From Streptomyces sp. PH10-H1 (lineage in GTDB: Bacteria > Actinomycetota > Actinomycetes > Streptomycetales > Streptomycetaceae): a stretch of 64,000 bases of DNA. The stretch is from positions 1-64,000 of the forward strand of contig NZ_JASISZ010000009.1 in assembly GCF_030063355.1 (NCBI RefSeq), written 5' to 3'. Of this stretch, positions 25,708-34,992 are shown one piece after another. The position numbers and the translations under genes were made by a program. The notes under the pieces are model-generated. The model did not search any database, was not told the origin of the DNA, and worked only from the letters and a program-made list of their open reading frames with translations. Every line of letters begins with the position of its first letter. The stretch's first letter is position 1.

Positions 25708-26361
25708 TCAGATCCGGTATCCGGAGCCCGGCACGGTGACGATCACCGGGGGCTCGCCGAGCTTGCGGCGCAGGGTCATGACGGTCACCCGCACCACGTT
25801 CGTGAACGGGTCGGTGTTCTCGTCCCACGCCTTCTCCAGGAGCTGCTCGGCGGAGACCACCGAACCCTCGCTGCGCATCAGCACCTCCAGCACCGCGAAC
25901 TCCTTCGGCGCCAGATGGACCTCCGCGCCGTCCCGGAAGACCTCGCGGCGGTTCGGGTCCAGCTTGATGCCGGACCGCTCCAGGACCGGCGGCAGGGCCG
26001 CGGTCGTACGGCGGCCCAGCGCGCGGACCCGCGCGGTCAGCTCGCTGAACGCGAAGGGCTTGGGGAGATAGTCGTCGGCACCCAGCTCCAGCCCCTCGAC
26101 CCGGTCGCTGACATCGCCCGAGGCGGTCAGCATGAGCACCCGGGTCGGCATCCCCAGTTCGACGATCTGCCGGCAGACGTCGTCGCCATGGACGACCGGA
26201 AGGTCGCGGTCCAGGACCACGACGTCGTAGTCGTTCACCCCGATCCGCTCCAGGGCGGCGCCGCCGTCATAGACGACGTCGACGGCCATGGCCTCGCGGC
26301 GAAGTCCGGTGGCAACCGCATCGGCGAGCAGCTGCTCGTCCTCGACGACCAGTACGCGCAA
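25708..26361 (-). CDS. cutR: CutR-like response regulator
   Basis: 217 aa OmpR-type regulator. Receiver residues E8/D9, D51 (VVVLDRDLP) and K101 are present, then a winged helix with LAPKEFAVLEVLMRS and NVVRVTVMTLRRKLG, ending PGSGYRI. The start is TTG 26361 (LRVLVVEDEQ), supported by GGAAGGA 6-7 nt upstream and the exact usual length of CutR. Upstream in-frame sequence has no similarity. CutRS controls extracellular and secretion-stress genes in Streptomyces. Confidence is high for the family, somewhat lower for the symbol. Confidence 0.83.
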   Translation of the reverse strand: MRVLVVEDEQLLADAVATGLRREAMAVDVVYDGGAALERIGVNDYDVVVLDRDLPVVHGDDVCRQIVELGMPTRVLMLTASGDVSDRVEGLELGADDYLPKPFAFSELTARVRALGRRTTAALPPVLERSGIKLDPNRREVFRDGAEVHLAPKEFAVLEVLMRSEGSVVSAEQLLEKAWDENTDPFTNVVRVTVMTLRRKLGEPPVIVTVPGSGYRI

Positions 26362-26552
26362 GGCGCTGTCCTTCCGTGAGCAGTACGAATGTGCCCCCAT
26401 CCTGCACCGGACGGCCGTAAATCGGATGTAAGTGCCGACCGGACCGGAATTCGTCGTCCGGTTGAGGTTTCTCCTCCGCCGGGCCCGGGGAGGACCCGTC
26501 GTACACCCACCAACCAGGCCCTGACGCGCTTCCAGCCGCGCCGTACGGGGCT

Positions 26553-26571
26553 TTGACACACCCCGTGTCAA
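26553..26571. promoter_or_regulatory. Inverted repeat TTGACAC-N5-GTGTCAA
   Basis: Exact 7-bp arms (26553-26559 and 26565-26571) around ACCCC, between the divergent cutR and 57-aa genes and 27 bp before the latter's ATG. The left arm also equals a -35 hexamer (TTGACA). It could be an operator or promoter element. Confidence 0.45.
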
Positions 26572-26597
26572 CGACGACGACGAGGGGGCGCCAGCTG

Positions 26598-26771
26598 ATG
26601 GACGCATTCACCACCGGAATCCTGCAGCGGATACACAGCACTGAATCCGACCTCCACCACGCCCGTGAGGCCGGCGACGAGTTTCTCGCCGAGGTCGAAC
26701 AGGGCGAACTCGACGATCTGCGCCGACTGGCCGCCGAACATGGCGTGAACATCCAGTCCAAGGTCGCCTGA
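26598..26771 (+). CDS. 57-aa helical protein
   Basis: Small acidic protein MDAFTTGILQRIHSTESDLH, continuing with AREAGDEFLAEVEQGELDDL and RRLAAEHGV. It predicts two amphipathic helices and no membrane segment or cysteines. Its position next to cutR and the inositol monophosphatase gene is conserved in Streptomyces as far as I recall; function unknown. ATG 26598 is chosen over an in-frame TTG at 26553 that lies inside the inverted repeat. Confidence 0.7.
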   Translation: MDAFTTGILQRIHSTESDLHHAREAGDEFLAEVEQGELDDLRRLAAEHGVNIQSKVA

Positions 26772-26914
26772 CCAGCACGCCAGGCCAGGCCGCCCAACCT
26801 GACCCCCGACCCAGAACGGCAGCGCACCGGCCGTCGGCCCGCCCCGGACACCTCCCTGGTGCCGGGGCGCCTCCGTGTCCGCCCGCCGCACGCGGGCGAT
26901 CCTGCGGGGACCGG

Positions 26915-27703
26915 TCAGTCGTGCCAGGCGCCCAGGCTCTCCAGCAGGTCCTGGAGCGGCTCGAAGAGGCCGGGTCCGGCGGCGACGGTCAGCTCGTTCG
27001 ACGGGGCCTGCCCCGGGCGTCCGCCGGTGAGGACGCCCGCCTCGCGGGCGAAGAGGGCGCCGGCCGCGAAGTCCCATGGATTCAGGCCGCGCTCGTAGTA
27101 GGCGTCCAGGCGTCCGCAGCCCACATCGCACAGGTCGATCGCGGCCGATCCCCCGCGCCGAATGTCGCGCACCTTCGGCAGCAGGGTGCGCAGCACCTCG
27201 GCCTGGGCCACCCGGCGCTCGGTGAGGTAGCCGAACCCCGTGCCGACCAGGGCGTGCGCGAATTCGGGCACGGGGCGCGGCCGGGCCGGGGTGTCGTTGA
27301 CGTAGGCGCCCTGTCCGCGCACGGCGCGGTAGGTCTCGCCGCGCATCGGGGCCGCCACGACCCCGACCATTGTCTCGCCGTCCTGCTCGGCCGCGATGCT
27401 CACCGCCCAGGAGGGCAGCCCGTACAGATAGTTGACGGTGCCGTCGAGCGGGTCGATGACCCAGCGCACGCCGCTGGTGCCCGCGCTCTCGGTGCCCTCC
27501 TCGCCCAGAAAGCCGTCGTGGGGGCGGTGTTCCGCGATCAGTTCGGTGATCAGCTTCTCGGCGGCGATGTCCATCTCGGTGACGACATCGATCGGGCTGC
27601 TCTTGGTGGCCGCCACCCCGAGGTCGGCGGGCCGGCCGGTGCGCAGCAGTTCGCCCGCCCGGCGGGCGGCCTCCAGCGCGATCTCCAGCAGTTCGGTGCT
27701 CAC
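26915..27703 (-). CDS. Inositol monophosphatase-family phosphatase
   Basis: 262 aa Mg2+/Li+-sensitive sugar-phosphate phosphatase. Metal motifs are FLGEEG near 75-80, WVIDPLDGTVNYLYG near 90 and the C-terminal GLNPWDFAAGALFAREAG. It may act on myo-inositol-1-phosphate or a related phosphate. GTG 27703 follows GGAGA, which overlaps the hemH stop region, so it is coupled to hemH with 8 nt spacing. Confidence 0.88.
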   Translation of the reverse strand: MSTELLEIALEAARRAGELLRTGRPADLGVAATKSSPIDVVTEMDIAAEKLITELIAEHRPHDGFLGEEGTESAGTSGVRWVIDPLDGTVNYLYGLPSWAVSIAAEQDGETMVGVVAAPMRGETYRAVRGQGAYVNDTPARPRPVPEFAHALVGTGFGYLTERRVAQAEVLRTLLPKVRDIRRGGSAAIDLCDVGCGRLDAYYERGLNPWDFAAGALFAREAGVLTGGRPGQAPSNELTVAAGPGLFEPLQDLLESLGAWHD

Positions 27704-27711
27704 GGCTCTCC

Positions 27712-28827
27712 TCAGTCGATGCCCGCGACGGCGGGCTTGGGGCTCCGGGACGGGCAGCAGCCCGCCGGGCAGACGTCGTGGCTCGGGCCGAGCGCGCCCA
27801 GCGCGCAGGGCCGCGGCGCCAGGCCCCGCTCGCTCGCCGCCCGCTCCAGCACCAGATCGCGCACGGCCGCGGCGAACCGGGGGTCGGCTCCCACGGTGGC
27901 CGCGCGGGTGGCCGGCAGCCCCAGCTCGGCGGCCCTGGCGGCCGCCTCGGTGTCGAGGTCGTACGTGACCTCCATGTGGTCGGAGACGAAGCCGATCGGC
28001 ACCATGACGACGCCGGGCGCGCCGTCGGCGTGCAGCTCCGCGAGGTGGTCGCAGATGTCCGGCTCCAGCCACGGGATCTGCGGGGATCCGCTGCGCGACT
28101 GGTAGACGAGCTTCCACGGGTGGTCGGCGCCGGTCGCCTCCCGCACCGCGTCGGCGATCACCCGCGCGGTGTCCAGGTGTTGTGCCACGTAGGCCCCGCC
28201 GTCCCCGTGGCCCTCCACCGGGCCGGAGGTGTCGGCGGCGGTGGTCGGGATGGAGTGGGTGGTGAACGCCAGGTGGGCGCCGTCCCGGACGTCCGCGGGC
28301 AGTTCGCCGAGCGCGGTGAGCACCGCGTCGGTCATGGGCTCCACGAAACCGCGGTGGTTGAAGTAGTGCCTGAGCTTGTCGACCCGCGGCACCGGCCGGC
28401 CCTCGGCCGCCAGCTCGGCGAGGGCGCCGGCCAGGTTCTCGCGGTATTGCCGGCAGCCGGAGTACGAGGCGTAGGCGCTGGTGGCGAGCACCAGGATGCG
28501 GCGGTGGCCGTCGTCGGTCATCTCCCGCAGCGTGTCGACGAGGTACGGCGCCCAGTTGCGGTTGCCCCAGTAGACCGGCAGGCCGAGTCCGTGCTCGCTG
28601 AAGTCCTTGCGCAGCGCGTCGAGCAGCTCACGGTTCTGCGCGTTGATCGGGCTGACCCCGCCGAAGAGGAAGTAGTGCTGCCCGACCTCCTTCAGCCGCT
28701 CGCGCGGGATGCCGCGGCCGCGCGTGACGTTCTCCAGGAACGGGACGACGTCGTCGGGTCCTTCCGGTCCGCCGAAGGACAGCAGGAGCAGCGCGTCATA
28801 GGGAACAGCCTCGTTGTGATCGGACAT
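27712..28827 (-). CDS. hemH: Ferrochelatase (coproporphyrin III type in actinobacteria)
   Basis: 371 aa enzyme inserting Fe2+ in late haem synthesis; actinobacterial enzymes act on coproporphyrin III (also named CpfC). Motifs: [20 protein letters not shown], the active-site FTTHSIPTT, and [17 protein letters not shown]. The C-terminal [18 protein letters not shown] supplies cysteines of the [2Fe-2S] cluster found in this lineage. ATG 28827 ([11 protein letters not shown]) is the conserved start; the upstream extension is out of family. Confidence 0.93.
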   Translation of the reverse strand: MSDHNEAVPYDALLLLSFGGPEGPDDVVPFLENVTRGRGIPRERLKEVGQHYFLFGGVSPINAQNRELLDALRKDFSEHGLGLPVYWGNRNWAPYLVDTLREMTDDGHRRILVLATSAYASYSGCRQYRENLAGALAELAAEGRPVPRVDKLRHYFNHRGFVEPMTDAVLTALGELPADVRDGAHLAFTTHSIPTTAADTSGPVEGHGDGGAYVAQHLDTARVIADAVREATGADHPWKLVYQSRSGSPQIPWLEPDICDHLAELHADGAPGVVMVPIGFVSDHMEVTYDLDTEAAARAAELGLPATRAATVGADPRFAAAVRDLVLERAASERGLAPRPCALGALGPSHDVCPAGCCPSRSPKPAVAGID

Positions 28828-28943
28828 GGGTCCGATCCTGCCACTGCTCCCTGGCGTCCAGGAAAAGCGATTGCCACGGCACGTAGCCTCTGGAGACCAG
28901 TCACAAGCCTTACCGACGCCGGCGAAGTCGCCGTGGAGTGCCC

Positions 28944-30194
28944 GTGTCCAGCCCGTATCGCGCGATATTCGCAGCACCAGGCACCAAGGGATTCTCGGCC
29001 GCGGGCTTCATCGGCCGACTGCCGCTGTCGATGCTGGGCATCGGCATCGTCACGATGATCTCCCAGGTCACCGGCCGCTACGGCCTGGCGGGCGCGCTCT
29101 CCGCGACGCTCGCGATGTCCGGCGCCGTGATGGGCCCGCAGGTGTCCCGGCTGGTGGACCGGTTCGGGCAGCGCCGGGTGCTGCGTCCCGCGGCCGCGAT
29201 CACGGTGCTGGCGGTGACGGGTCTGCTGCTGTGCGTGGTGTGGGGCGCGCCGGACTGGACGCTGTTCGTCTTCGCGGTGCCGGCGGGCGCCACCCCGAGC
29301 CTCGGCGCGATGGTGCGGGCCCGCTGGGCCGTGATCCACCACGGCACCCCGGAGATGCACACCGCGTACTCCTTCGAGTCGGTGGTCGACGAGGTCTGCT
29401 TCATCGTCGGCCCGATCCTGTCCATCGGGCTGAGCACGGTCTGGTTCCCCGAGGCCGGACCGCTGCTCGCGGCGGTCTTCCTCGCGGTCGGAACGTTCCT
29501 GCTGACCGCGCAGCGCTCCACGGAGCCGGTCCCGCATCCCACTTCCTCGCACACGGGCGGCTCGGCGCTGCGCTCCCGCGGCCTCCAGGTGATGGTGATC
29601 ACCTTCTTCGCGACAGGCGCGATCTTCGGCTCGGTGGAGGTCACGACGGTGGCCTTCGCCGACGAGCAGGGCCACAAGGGCGCGGCGAGCCTCGTACTCG
29701 CCGTGTACGCGCTCGGATCGTGCCTCGCGGGACTGGTCTTCGGACTGTTCCGGCCGAAGGGGTCGGCTTCCCGCAGCTTCCTGGTGGGCGTGTGTGTGAT
29801 GGCTGTGAGTATGATCCCGCTCCTACTGGTCGGAAACTTGTGGTTCCTGGCCGTAGCGCTGTTCCTCGCGGGCCTGACCATCGCACCGACGATGGTCACC
29901 ACCATGGCTCTCGTCGAACAGCTGGTACCGCGTTCGAAGCTGACCGAGGGCATGACGTGGGTGAGCACAGGCATCACGGTCGGTGTGGCTCTCGGAGCCT
30001 CGCTGTCCGGGTGGGTGATCGACTCGTCGGGGGCGAAGGCGGCGTTCGCGGTACCGGCCGCCGCCGGGGCACTCGCCGTGGTGGTGGCGTTCCTGGGGTT
30101 CCGCCGGCTGCGGCCGGCGCCGGAGCAGGAGGGGCCGCGTAGGCATGAGCACGACGAGCACGATGAACGGCACAGCCGAGAAGGCGTGGCATAA
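28944..30194 (+). CDS. MFS transporter
   Basis: 416 aa major facilitator with about 12 membrane helices. It begins [20 protein letters not shown]; the loop 2-3 motif is [16 protein letters not shown]. The tail is His/Glu-rich ([16 protein letters not shown]). GTG 28944 has GGAG 5 nt upstream, better than GTG 28938, which overlaps that site. The C-terminal 50 bases overlap the next gene in another frame. Substrate unknown. Confidence 0.85.
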   Translation: MSSPYRAIFAAPGTKGFSAAGFIGRLPLSMLGIGIVTMISQVTGRYGLAGALSATLAMSGAVMGPQVSRLVDRFGQRRVLRPAAAITVLAVTGLLLCVVWGAPDWTLFVFAVPAGATPSLGAMVRARWAVIHHGTPEMHTAYSFESVVDEVCFIVGPILSIGLSTVWFPEAGPLLAAVFLAVGTFLLTAQRSTEPVPHPTSSHTGGSALRSRGLQVMVITFFATGAIFGSVEVTTVAFADEQGHKGAASLVLAVYALGSCLAGLVFGLFRPKGSASRSFLVGVCVMAVSMIPLLLVGNLWFLAVALFLAGLTIAPTMVTTMALVEQLVPRSKLTEGMTWVSTGITVGVALGASLSGWVIDSSGAKAAFAVPAAAGALAVVVAFLGFRRLRPAPEQEGPRRHEHDEHDERHSREGVA

Positions 30195-31473
30195 CTGGGC
30201 GGGCAATGTCTCCGCGCAGCCGCGGCGCAGCGCGTCGCCGTCCTCGGTGGACGAGCTGGCCGCCGTCCTCCGCAAGGCCGCCGAGGACGGGCTGACGGCG
30301 AAGGCCGTCGGCACCGGCCACTCCTTCACCGCCGCGGCCGCCACCGGCGGGGTCCTCATCCGCCCGGACCGGCTGGCGGCCATCCGGGAGATCGACCGCG
30401 AAGCCGGCACGATCACCGTGGAGGCGGGTGTACCGCTCCACCAGCTGAACGCGGCACTGGCCGCCGCGGGCCTGTCGCTGACCAACATGGGCGACATCAT
30501 GGAGCAGACGGTGGCCGGCGCCACCAGCACCGGCACCCACGGCACCGGCCGTGATTCGGGATCGATCTCCGCACAGATCAAGGGCCTGGAACTGGTCCTC
30601 GCCGACGGCTCGGTGCTGACCTGCTCGGCGCGGGAGAATCCCGATGTCTTCGCGGCGGCCCGGCTCGGGCTCGGCGCCCTCGGGGTGATCAGCGCGATCA
30701 CCTTCGCGGTCGAGCCGCTCTTCCTGCTCACCGCACGCGAGGAGCCGATGGGTTTCGACCGCGTCATGGCGGAGTTCGACCAGCTGACGACCGAGAACGA
30801 GCACTTCGAGTTCTACTGGTTCCCGCACACCGACAGCTGCAACACCAAGCGCAACAACCGCAGCCAGGGCCCCGCAGCCCCGCTCCCCGCCGTCAAGGGC
30901 TGGATCGACGACGAGCTGCTGTCCAACGGCCTGTTCCAGGCCGTCTGCTCGCTCGGCAGGGCCGCCCCCGCGACCATCCCCGGCATCGCCAAGGTCTCCA
31001 GCCGCGCGCTGTCGGCACGCACCTACACCGACATCGCGTACAAGGTCTTCACCAGCCCGCGCCGGGTGCGGTTCGTGGAGATGGAATACTGCGTGCCGCG
31101 CGAGGCGGCGGTCGGGGCGATCCGCGAGCTCAAGGCGATGGTCGACTCCTCCGGCCTGCGGATCAGCTTCCCGGTGGAGGTGCGGATCGCGCCCGCCGAC
31201 GACATCACCCTGTCCACGGCCTCGGGCCGCGACAGCGCGTACATCGCCGTGCACATGTACCGGGGCAGCCGGTACCAGGAGTACTTCACCGCGGCCGAGA
31301 AGATCATGACCGCGCACGCGGGACGCCCCCACTGGGGCAAGATCCACACCCGCGACGCGGAGTACTTCGCCGGGGTCTATCCGCGCTTCGGAGAGTTCAC
31401 CGCGCTGCGCGACCGGCTGGACCCCGAGCGGCTGTTCGCCAACGACTATCTGCGGCGGGTCCTCGGCGCGTAG
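30145..31473 (+). CDS. FAD-linked D-arabinono-1,4-lactone oxidase-type enzyme
   Basis: 442 aa oxidoreductase of the VAO/ALO family. N-terminal FAD domain with KAVGTGHSFTAAAATGG and the FAD-contact region TSTGTHGTGRDSGSIS, and a C-terminal ALO domain ending HWGKIHTRDAEYFAGVYPRF, FTALRDRLDPERLFANDYL. It oxidises a sugar lactone or polyol with O2 or another acceptor. The position where plant and fungal enzymes carry a His for covalent flavin is not clear here. Start ATG 30145; ATG 30163 is an alternative. It overlaps the MFS gene by 50 nt. Confidence 0.85.
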   Translation: MSTTSTMNGTAEKAWHNWAGNVSAQPRRSASPSSVDELAAVLRKAAEDGLTAKAVGTGHSFTAAAATGGVLIRPDRLAAIREIDREAGTITVEAGVPLHQLNAALAAAGLSLTNMGDIMEQTVAGATSTGTHGTGRDSGSISAQIKGLELVLADGSVLTCSARENPDVFAAARLGLGALGVISAITFAVEPLFLLTAREEPMGFDRVMAEFDQLTTENEHFEFYWFPHTDSCNTKRNNRSQGPAAPLPAVKGWIDDELLSNGLFQAVCSLGRAAPATIPGIAKVSSRALSARTYTDIAYKVFTSPRRVRFVEMEYCVPREAAVGAIRELKAMVDSSGLRISFPVEVRIAPADDITLSTASGRDSAYIAVHMYRGSRYQEYFTAAEKIMTAHAGRPHWGKIHTRDAEYFAGVYPRFGEFTALRDRLDPERLFANDYLRRVLGA

Positions 31474-31513
31474 GAACAGGACCGAGCGGGACCGGACGAC
31501 GGGCCCGGCGCGC

Positions 31514-32377
31514 TCAGCCCAGGGTCCCGGCGCCCGCGGCGGCTCCCTGGGCGCCCGGCGACGCCGTGCCGCCGGAGCCGCCCGTGCCCGGAGACCGGCT
31601 GGGATCCGGGGTCGGCGAGGTGCTGGGGCTCGGGCTGCCGCTCGGCGACGGGGAGCCGCTCGGGTCCGGCGAGGGCGAGCCGCTGCCCGAGGGCGACGGT
31701 GTCGGGGAGGAGGACTGCGACGGGCTCGTCGAGGACCCCGGTGCGGGCGTGTCCCCCGAGTGCCCGGACGGAGTGGACGGAATGGACGGATCGGCACCCG
31801 GCGTCCGCTGCTGCTCGCCGGACGGCTTGGAGTGCGAGCCGCCGCCGTCGAAGACCGCCTTGACCGACGGCTCCGACCCGGTGGCCAGCTCGATCGAGGT
31901 GACGGTGCCCATCGCCAGCACGAAGACGACGACTGCGCCGATGGCCGACTTGCGCCAGCCGCGCTTGGTCGTGCCGTGCACGGTCGCCTCGCCGTACTCC
32001 CCGTCGCCCTCTCCGGGCGGCGGAAGCTCCTTCAGCAGCCGGGTGGAGCCGGGCCCCGTCTCCGGGTCCGTCCCCGGGGCCGCCCCCGCTTCCCTGCCCG
32101 GATCCGTCCCCGGCACGGAGACCGGCAGGTGCCGGGTGGACACCGTGCGGATCTGCTCGCCGGTGCGGCGGAAGAAGTGCTGGAAGACCGTGCCGCCCGC
32201 GGTGGCCACGATGCTGACCACGCCGGCGCCGATGATCGTCCCGTACACGCCCAGCTTGGACGCCAGCAGCGCCGCGGTGACCGCCGCGAGCGCGCTGCCC
32301 GCCACTTGGGGGACGCTCAGCTCCAGCCGACCCCGCCGCGACGTTTCCTCTTGCTCGTCCTTTTCGTCCATATCCAT
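31514..32377 (-). CDS. Membrane protein with Pro/Ser/Gly-rich C-terminal tail
   Basis: 287 aa, not recognised as a named family. Acidic N-terminus MDMDEKDEQEETSRRG, two hydrophobic segments (VAGSALAAVTAALLASKLGV... region 25-60 and IGAVVVFVLAMGTVTSIEL near 155), then more than 100 residues of low-complexity Ser/Pro/Gly repeats (SPSPSGSP-type), presumably outside the membrane or in the wall. The tail DNA is repetitive. Start at ATG 32377 or the ATG two codons later; upstream sequence has no coding character. Possibly a wall-spanning stalk. Confidence 0.65.
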   Translation of the reverse strand: MDMDEKDEQEETSRRGRLELSVPQVAGSALAAVTAALLASKLGVYGTIIGAGVVSIVATAGGTVFQHFFRRTGEQIRTVSTRHLPVSVPGTDPGREAGAAPGTDPETGPGSTRLLKELPPPGEGDGEYGEATVHGTTKRGWRKSAIGAVVVFVLAMGTVTSIELATGSEPSVKAVFDGGGSHSKPSGEQQRTPGADPSIPSTPSGHSGDTPAPGSSTSPSQSSSPTPSPSGSGSPSPDPSGSPSPSGSPSPSTSPTPDPSRSPGTGGSGGTASPGAQGAAAGAGTLG

Positions 32378-32802
32378 ACCTGGGTAGCCGCTCCCATCCT
32401 CCTTGCACAGAGAAGAGACATATGGGCGAAGCCAGTAGTTCCACTTGCGGACATTCTGTGAGCCTCGCCACTCAACTCCCTTGCCGCGAGAGAACTTCGG
32501 CTGCGCGGCAACCCACCCCAGTGGCCCGAATGGAGTACTGTGGCGAATCCTGGCTCCGGCTTCCCGTCCGGTTGCCCGGACCAACGGGAGGGGAGCCCGA
32601 AGGCGGTGCTCATCCCGGGGTGCCGCGTTTGGTCACTCTAAGTGGCCAATTGGCCACCGTCCCATAACGGCGAGTCACGGCACCTGCCCGACACGCCGGG
32701 TAACCCTGCAAGGTTGTGGCACGCCGCACGTCGGCAGGCCACACTCGTCCAACGGGAGCAGCGACGCACGTGACGTCGGCAGGCACCACCCGGGAGGTTC
32801 CC
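32378..32802. other. Intergenic gap upstream of sepH
   Basis: 425 bases with no credible gene; open frames here are low quality. It should hold the promoters of sepH and of the divergent membrane protein gene. The one structured element is the palindrome at 32642-32657. AT-richer patches lie near 32400-32440 and 32640-32670. Confidence 0.5.
32642..32657. promoter_or_regulatory. 16-bp perfect palindrome GTGGCCAATTGGCCAC
   Basis: A self-complementary 16-mer 145 bp before the sepH start, in the only AT-containing patch of that spacer. It has the form of a homodimer operator. The binding protein is unknown. Confidence 0.45.
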
Positions 32803-33870
32803 ATGCCCGAACTGCGTGTCGTGGCCGTCAGCAACGACGGCACACGACTGGTGCTCAAGGCTGCAGACAGCACGGAATATTCGCTCCCCATCGACGAGCG
32901 ACTCCGGGCAGCGGTACGCAATGACCGTGCCCGCCTCGGGCAGATCGAAGTCGAGAGCCACCTGCGGCCGCGGGACATCCAGGCCCGGATACGAGCCGGA
33001 GCGTCCGCGGAAGAGGTGGCCCAGACCGCCGGGATCGCGGTCGAGCGGGTCCGCCGTTTCGAGGGACCGGTGCTCGCCGAGCGCGCCTTCATGGCCGAGC
33101 GGGCCAGGAAGACCCCGGTGCGGCGCCATGGCGAGAGCGCCGGGCCGCAGCTCGGTGAGGCGGTCGCGGAGCGGCTGCTGCTGCGCGGCGCCGAGAAGGA
33201 GACCGTCCTCTGGGACTCCTGGCGGCGCGACGACGGCACCTGGGAAGTCCTGCTGGTCTACCGGGTGGTCGGTGAGCCGCACTCCGCGAGCTGGACCTAC
33301 GACCCGCCCCGGCGGCTCGTACAGGCCGTGGACGACGAGGCACGGGCCCTGATCGGCGAGACCGCCCAGGACGCCCCGGACACCCAGAGCGCGCGCGACA
33401 CCAAGGAGCCGAGCTTCCCCTTCGTGCCGCGGATCGCCCGGCTGCCCAGGGACCGCCCGCTGGACCGGGCGCTCGACCGGCAGCTGGAACGCCCCGAGCG
33501 GCCCCAGGAGCGCAGCGCCGAGCGTGCCGAGGAGGAACGGGACTCGCTGACCAGCCTGCTGGAGGCGGTGCCGAGCTTCCGCGGCGACATGGTCGTACCG
33601 TCACCACCCGCGCCGCCGGAGACCGCTCCGCCGGAGCAGACGGAGGAGCCGGCGGCCGAGGAGGCCGCGCCGCCCGCCGCGGCGAGCACGGGCGCGGGTT
33701 CCGCGTACGCGGATGTCCTGATGCCGCGAGCCGTCGCCGGACACCGCGACCGGCTCGTCGGCACCACGGACCGGCAGGCCGAGGCGGACGGCGTCCGGCC
33801 GGGGCGCCGGGCGACAGTGCCGAGCTGGGACGAGATCGTCTTCGGCAGCCGCCGCAAAAAGCAGGAGTGA
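32803..33870 (+). CDS. sepH: SepH septation protein
   Basis: 355 aa. Conserved N-terminal DUF3071 region beginning MPELRVVAVSNDGTRLVLKA, then a helix-turn-helix (RPRDIQARIRAGASAEEVAQ, TAGIAVERVRRFEGPVLAER) and a long Pro/Glu-rich, disordered C-terminal half. SepH binds FtsZ and stimulates its assembly during cell division in Streptomyces and mycobacteria. GGGAGG precedes ATG 32803 by 6 nt. The C-terminal end (PSWDEIVFGSRRKKQE) is also conserved. Confidence 0.92.
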   Translation: MPELRVVAVSNDGTRLVLKAADSTEYSLPIDERLRAAVRNDRARLGQIEVESHLRPRDIQARIRAGASAEEVAQTAGIAVERVRRFEGPVLAERAFMAERARKTPVRRHGESAGPQLGEAVAERLLLRGAEKETVLWDSWRRDDGTWEVLLVYRVVGEPHSASWTYDPPRRLVQAVDDEARALIGETAQDAPDTQSARDTKEPSFPFVPRIARLPRDRPLDRALDRQLERPERPQERSAERAEEERDSLTSLLEAVPSFRGDMVVPSPPAPPETAPPEQTEEPAAEEAAPPAAASTGAGSAYADVLMPRAVAGHRDRLVGTTDRQAEADGVRPGRRATVPSWDEIVFGSRRKKQE

Positions 33871-33895
33871 CGGACGTCGGTGCGGAACGGTAAGG

Positions 33896-33919
33896 GGCGG
33901 TGCACTTTGGTGCACCGCC
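33896..33919. terminator. Hairpin between sepH and the convergent rhodanese gene
   Basis: GGCGGTGCAC-TTTG-GTGCACCGCC, exact 10-bp arms and a 4-nt loop, 26 nt after the sepH stop and 33 nt after the stop of the facing gene. Confidence 0.8.
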
Positions 33920-33951
33920 GCTTACTCGTCGGGCATGGGAGCGGTCGTGGC

Positions 33952-34779
33952 TCAGCCCGGCTGGTCGCCGGTGGCGACCGGCCGGTCAGGGTCCGCCGAC
34001 CATTCGCTCCACGAGCCCACGTACAGCGCGGCGGGGATGCCCGCGACCGCCAGGGCGAGCACTTCGTGAGCCCCCGAGACGCCGGAACCGCAGTAGGCAC
34101 CGACCTCGGCGGACTCCTTGACACCGAGGTCCACGAAGCGGGCCAGCAGTTCCGCGGGCGGCAGGAAGCGGCCGTCCGCCATAACGTTCTCCATGGTCGG
34201 AGCGCTCACCGCGCCGGGAATGTGGCCTCCCACGCGGTCGATCGGCTCCACATCGCCCCGGTAGCGCTCCGCCGCCCGGGCATCGAACAGCACGCCGGTC
34301 CTGGCGAGCAGCGCCGCGTCGTCCGCGGTCAGCAGCGCCATCGACCCGACGGCGGGGGTGAAGTTCCCCTGGACAGGATCGGCCGTTCCGGTCTCCAGCG
34401 GCTGCCCGGCGGCGGTCCAGGCGGCCAGGCCGCCGTCGAGGACCCGGACCCGGGGGTGGCCGGTCCAGCGCAGCATCCACCAGGCGCGTGCCGCGCCCCA
34501 GCCCTGCCAGTCGTCGTACACGACCACGTCACGGTCCATGCCGACCCCCGCGGCGCGCATCGCCGCGCCGAAGACCTCAGGGTCGGGCAGCGGGTGGCGC
34601 CCGCTCTGGCCGGGGGTGCCGGCCAGCTCGGTGTCGAGGTCGATGTACACCGCACCGGGGATATGACCCGCCTCGTACGCCGGGCGGCCGGGCGGCCCGC
34701 CGAGCTGCCATCGGACGTCGAGGACAGTGGTCCGGCTCAGTTCGCTCGCGAGTTCGGCTGCAGCGATGATGGATTCCAT
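33952..34779 (-). CDS. Thiosulfate/3-mercaptopyruvate sulfurtransferase (rhodanese)
   Basis: 275 aa with two tandem rhodanese domains. The N-terminal one is structural (VLDVRW, GAVYIDLDTELAG); the C-terminal one carries the persulfide-forming Cys in AYCGSGVSGAHEVLAL (about C230). The CGSGVS loop is the 3-mercaptopyruvate sulfurtransferase-type variant; thiosulfate transferases more often have CRxGx[R/T]. It transfers sulfane sulfur to cyanide or other thiol acceptors. Confidence 0.88.
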   Translation of the reverse strand: MESIIAAAELASELSRTTVLDVRWQLGGPPGRPAYEAGHIPGAVYIDLDTELAGTPGQSGRHPLPDPEVFGAAMRAAGVGMDRDVVVYDDWQGWGAARAWWMLRWTGHPRVRVLDGGLAAWTAAGQPLETGTADPVQGNFTPAVGSMALLTADDAALLARTGVLFDARAAERYRGDVEPIDRVGGHIPGAVSAPTMENVMADGRFLPPAELLARFVDLGVKESAEVGAYCGSGVSGAHEVLALAVAGIPAALYVGSWSEWSADPDRPVATGDQPG

Positions 34780-34992
34780 ACGTCCATTGTGGGCCTCACG
34801 CGTTGGACGTTCGACTGATCGTCACCGCGTGGTCACAGTCGCGAAACGGAAGCCAAGCACCAAACCGGGCATTCTTCAGCACTTAGGGGTGGGATGCGGC
34901 GCGGCCGGGGCGCGCGGCGAGCCCGGTGGTGGAACCATCGACTTCGGCACTCCCCCGTATGCCACGCGCGCCGGCCCCGAGGAGAGAATTCA

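Noticed and set aside
24449-25828. Long start for cutS at 25828
   Set aside because: It overlaps the end of cutR in another frame; GTG 25702 right after the cutR stop fits length and coupling.
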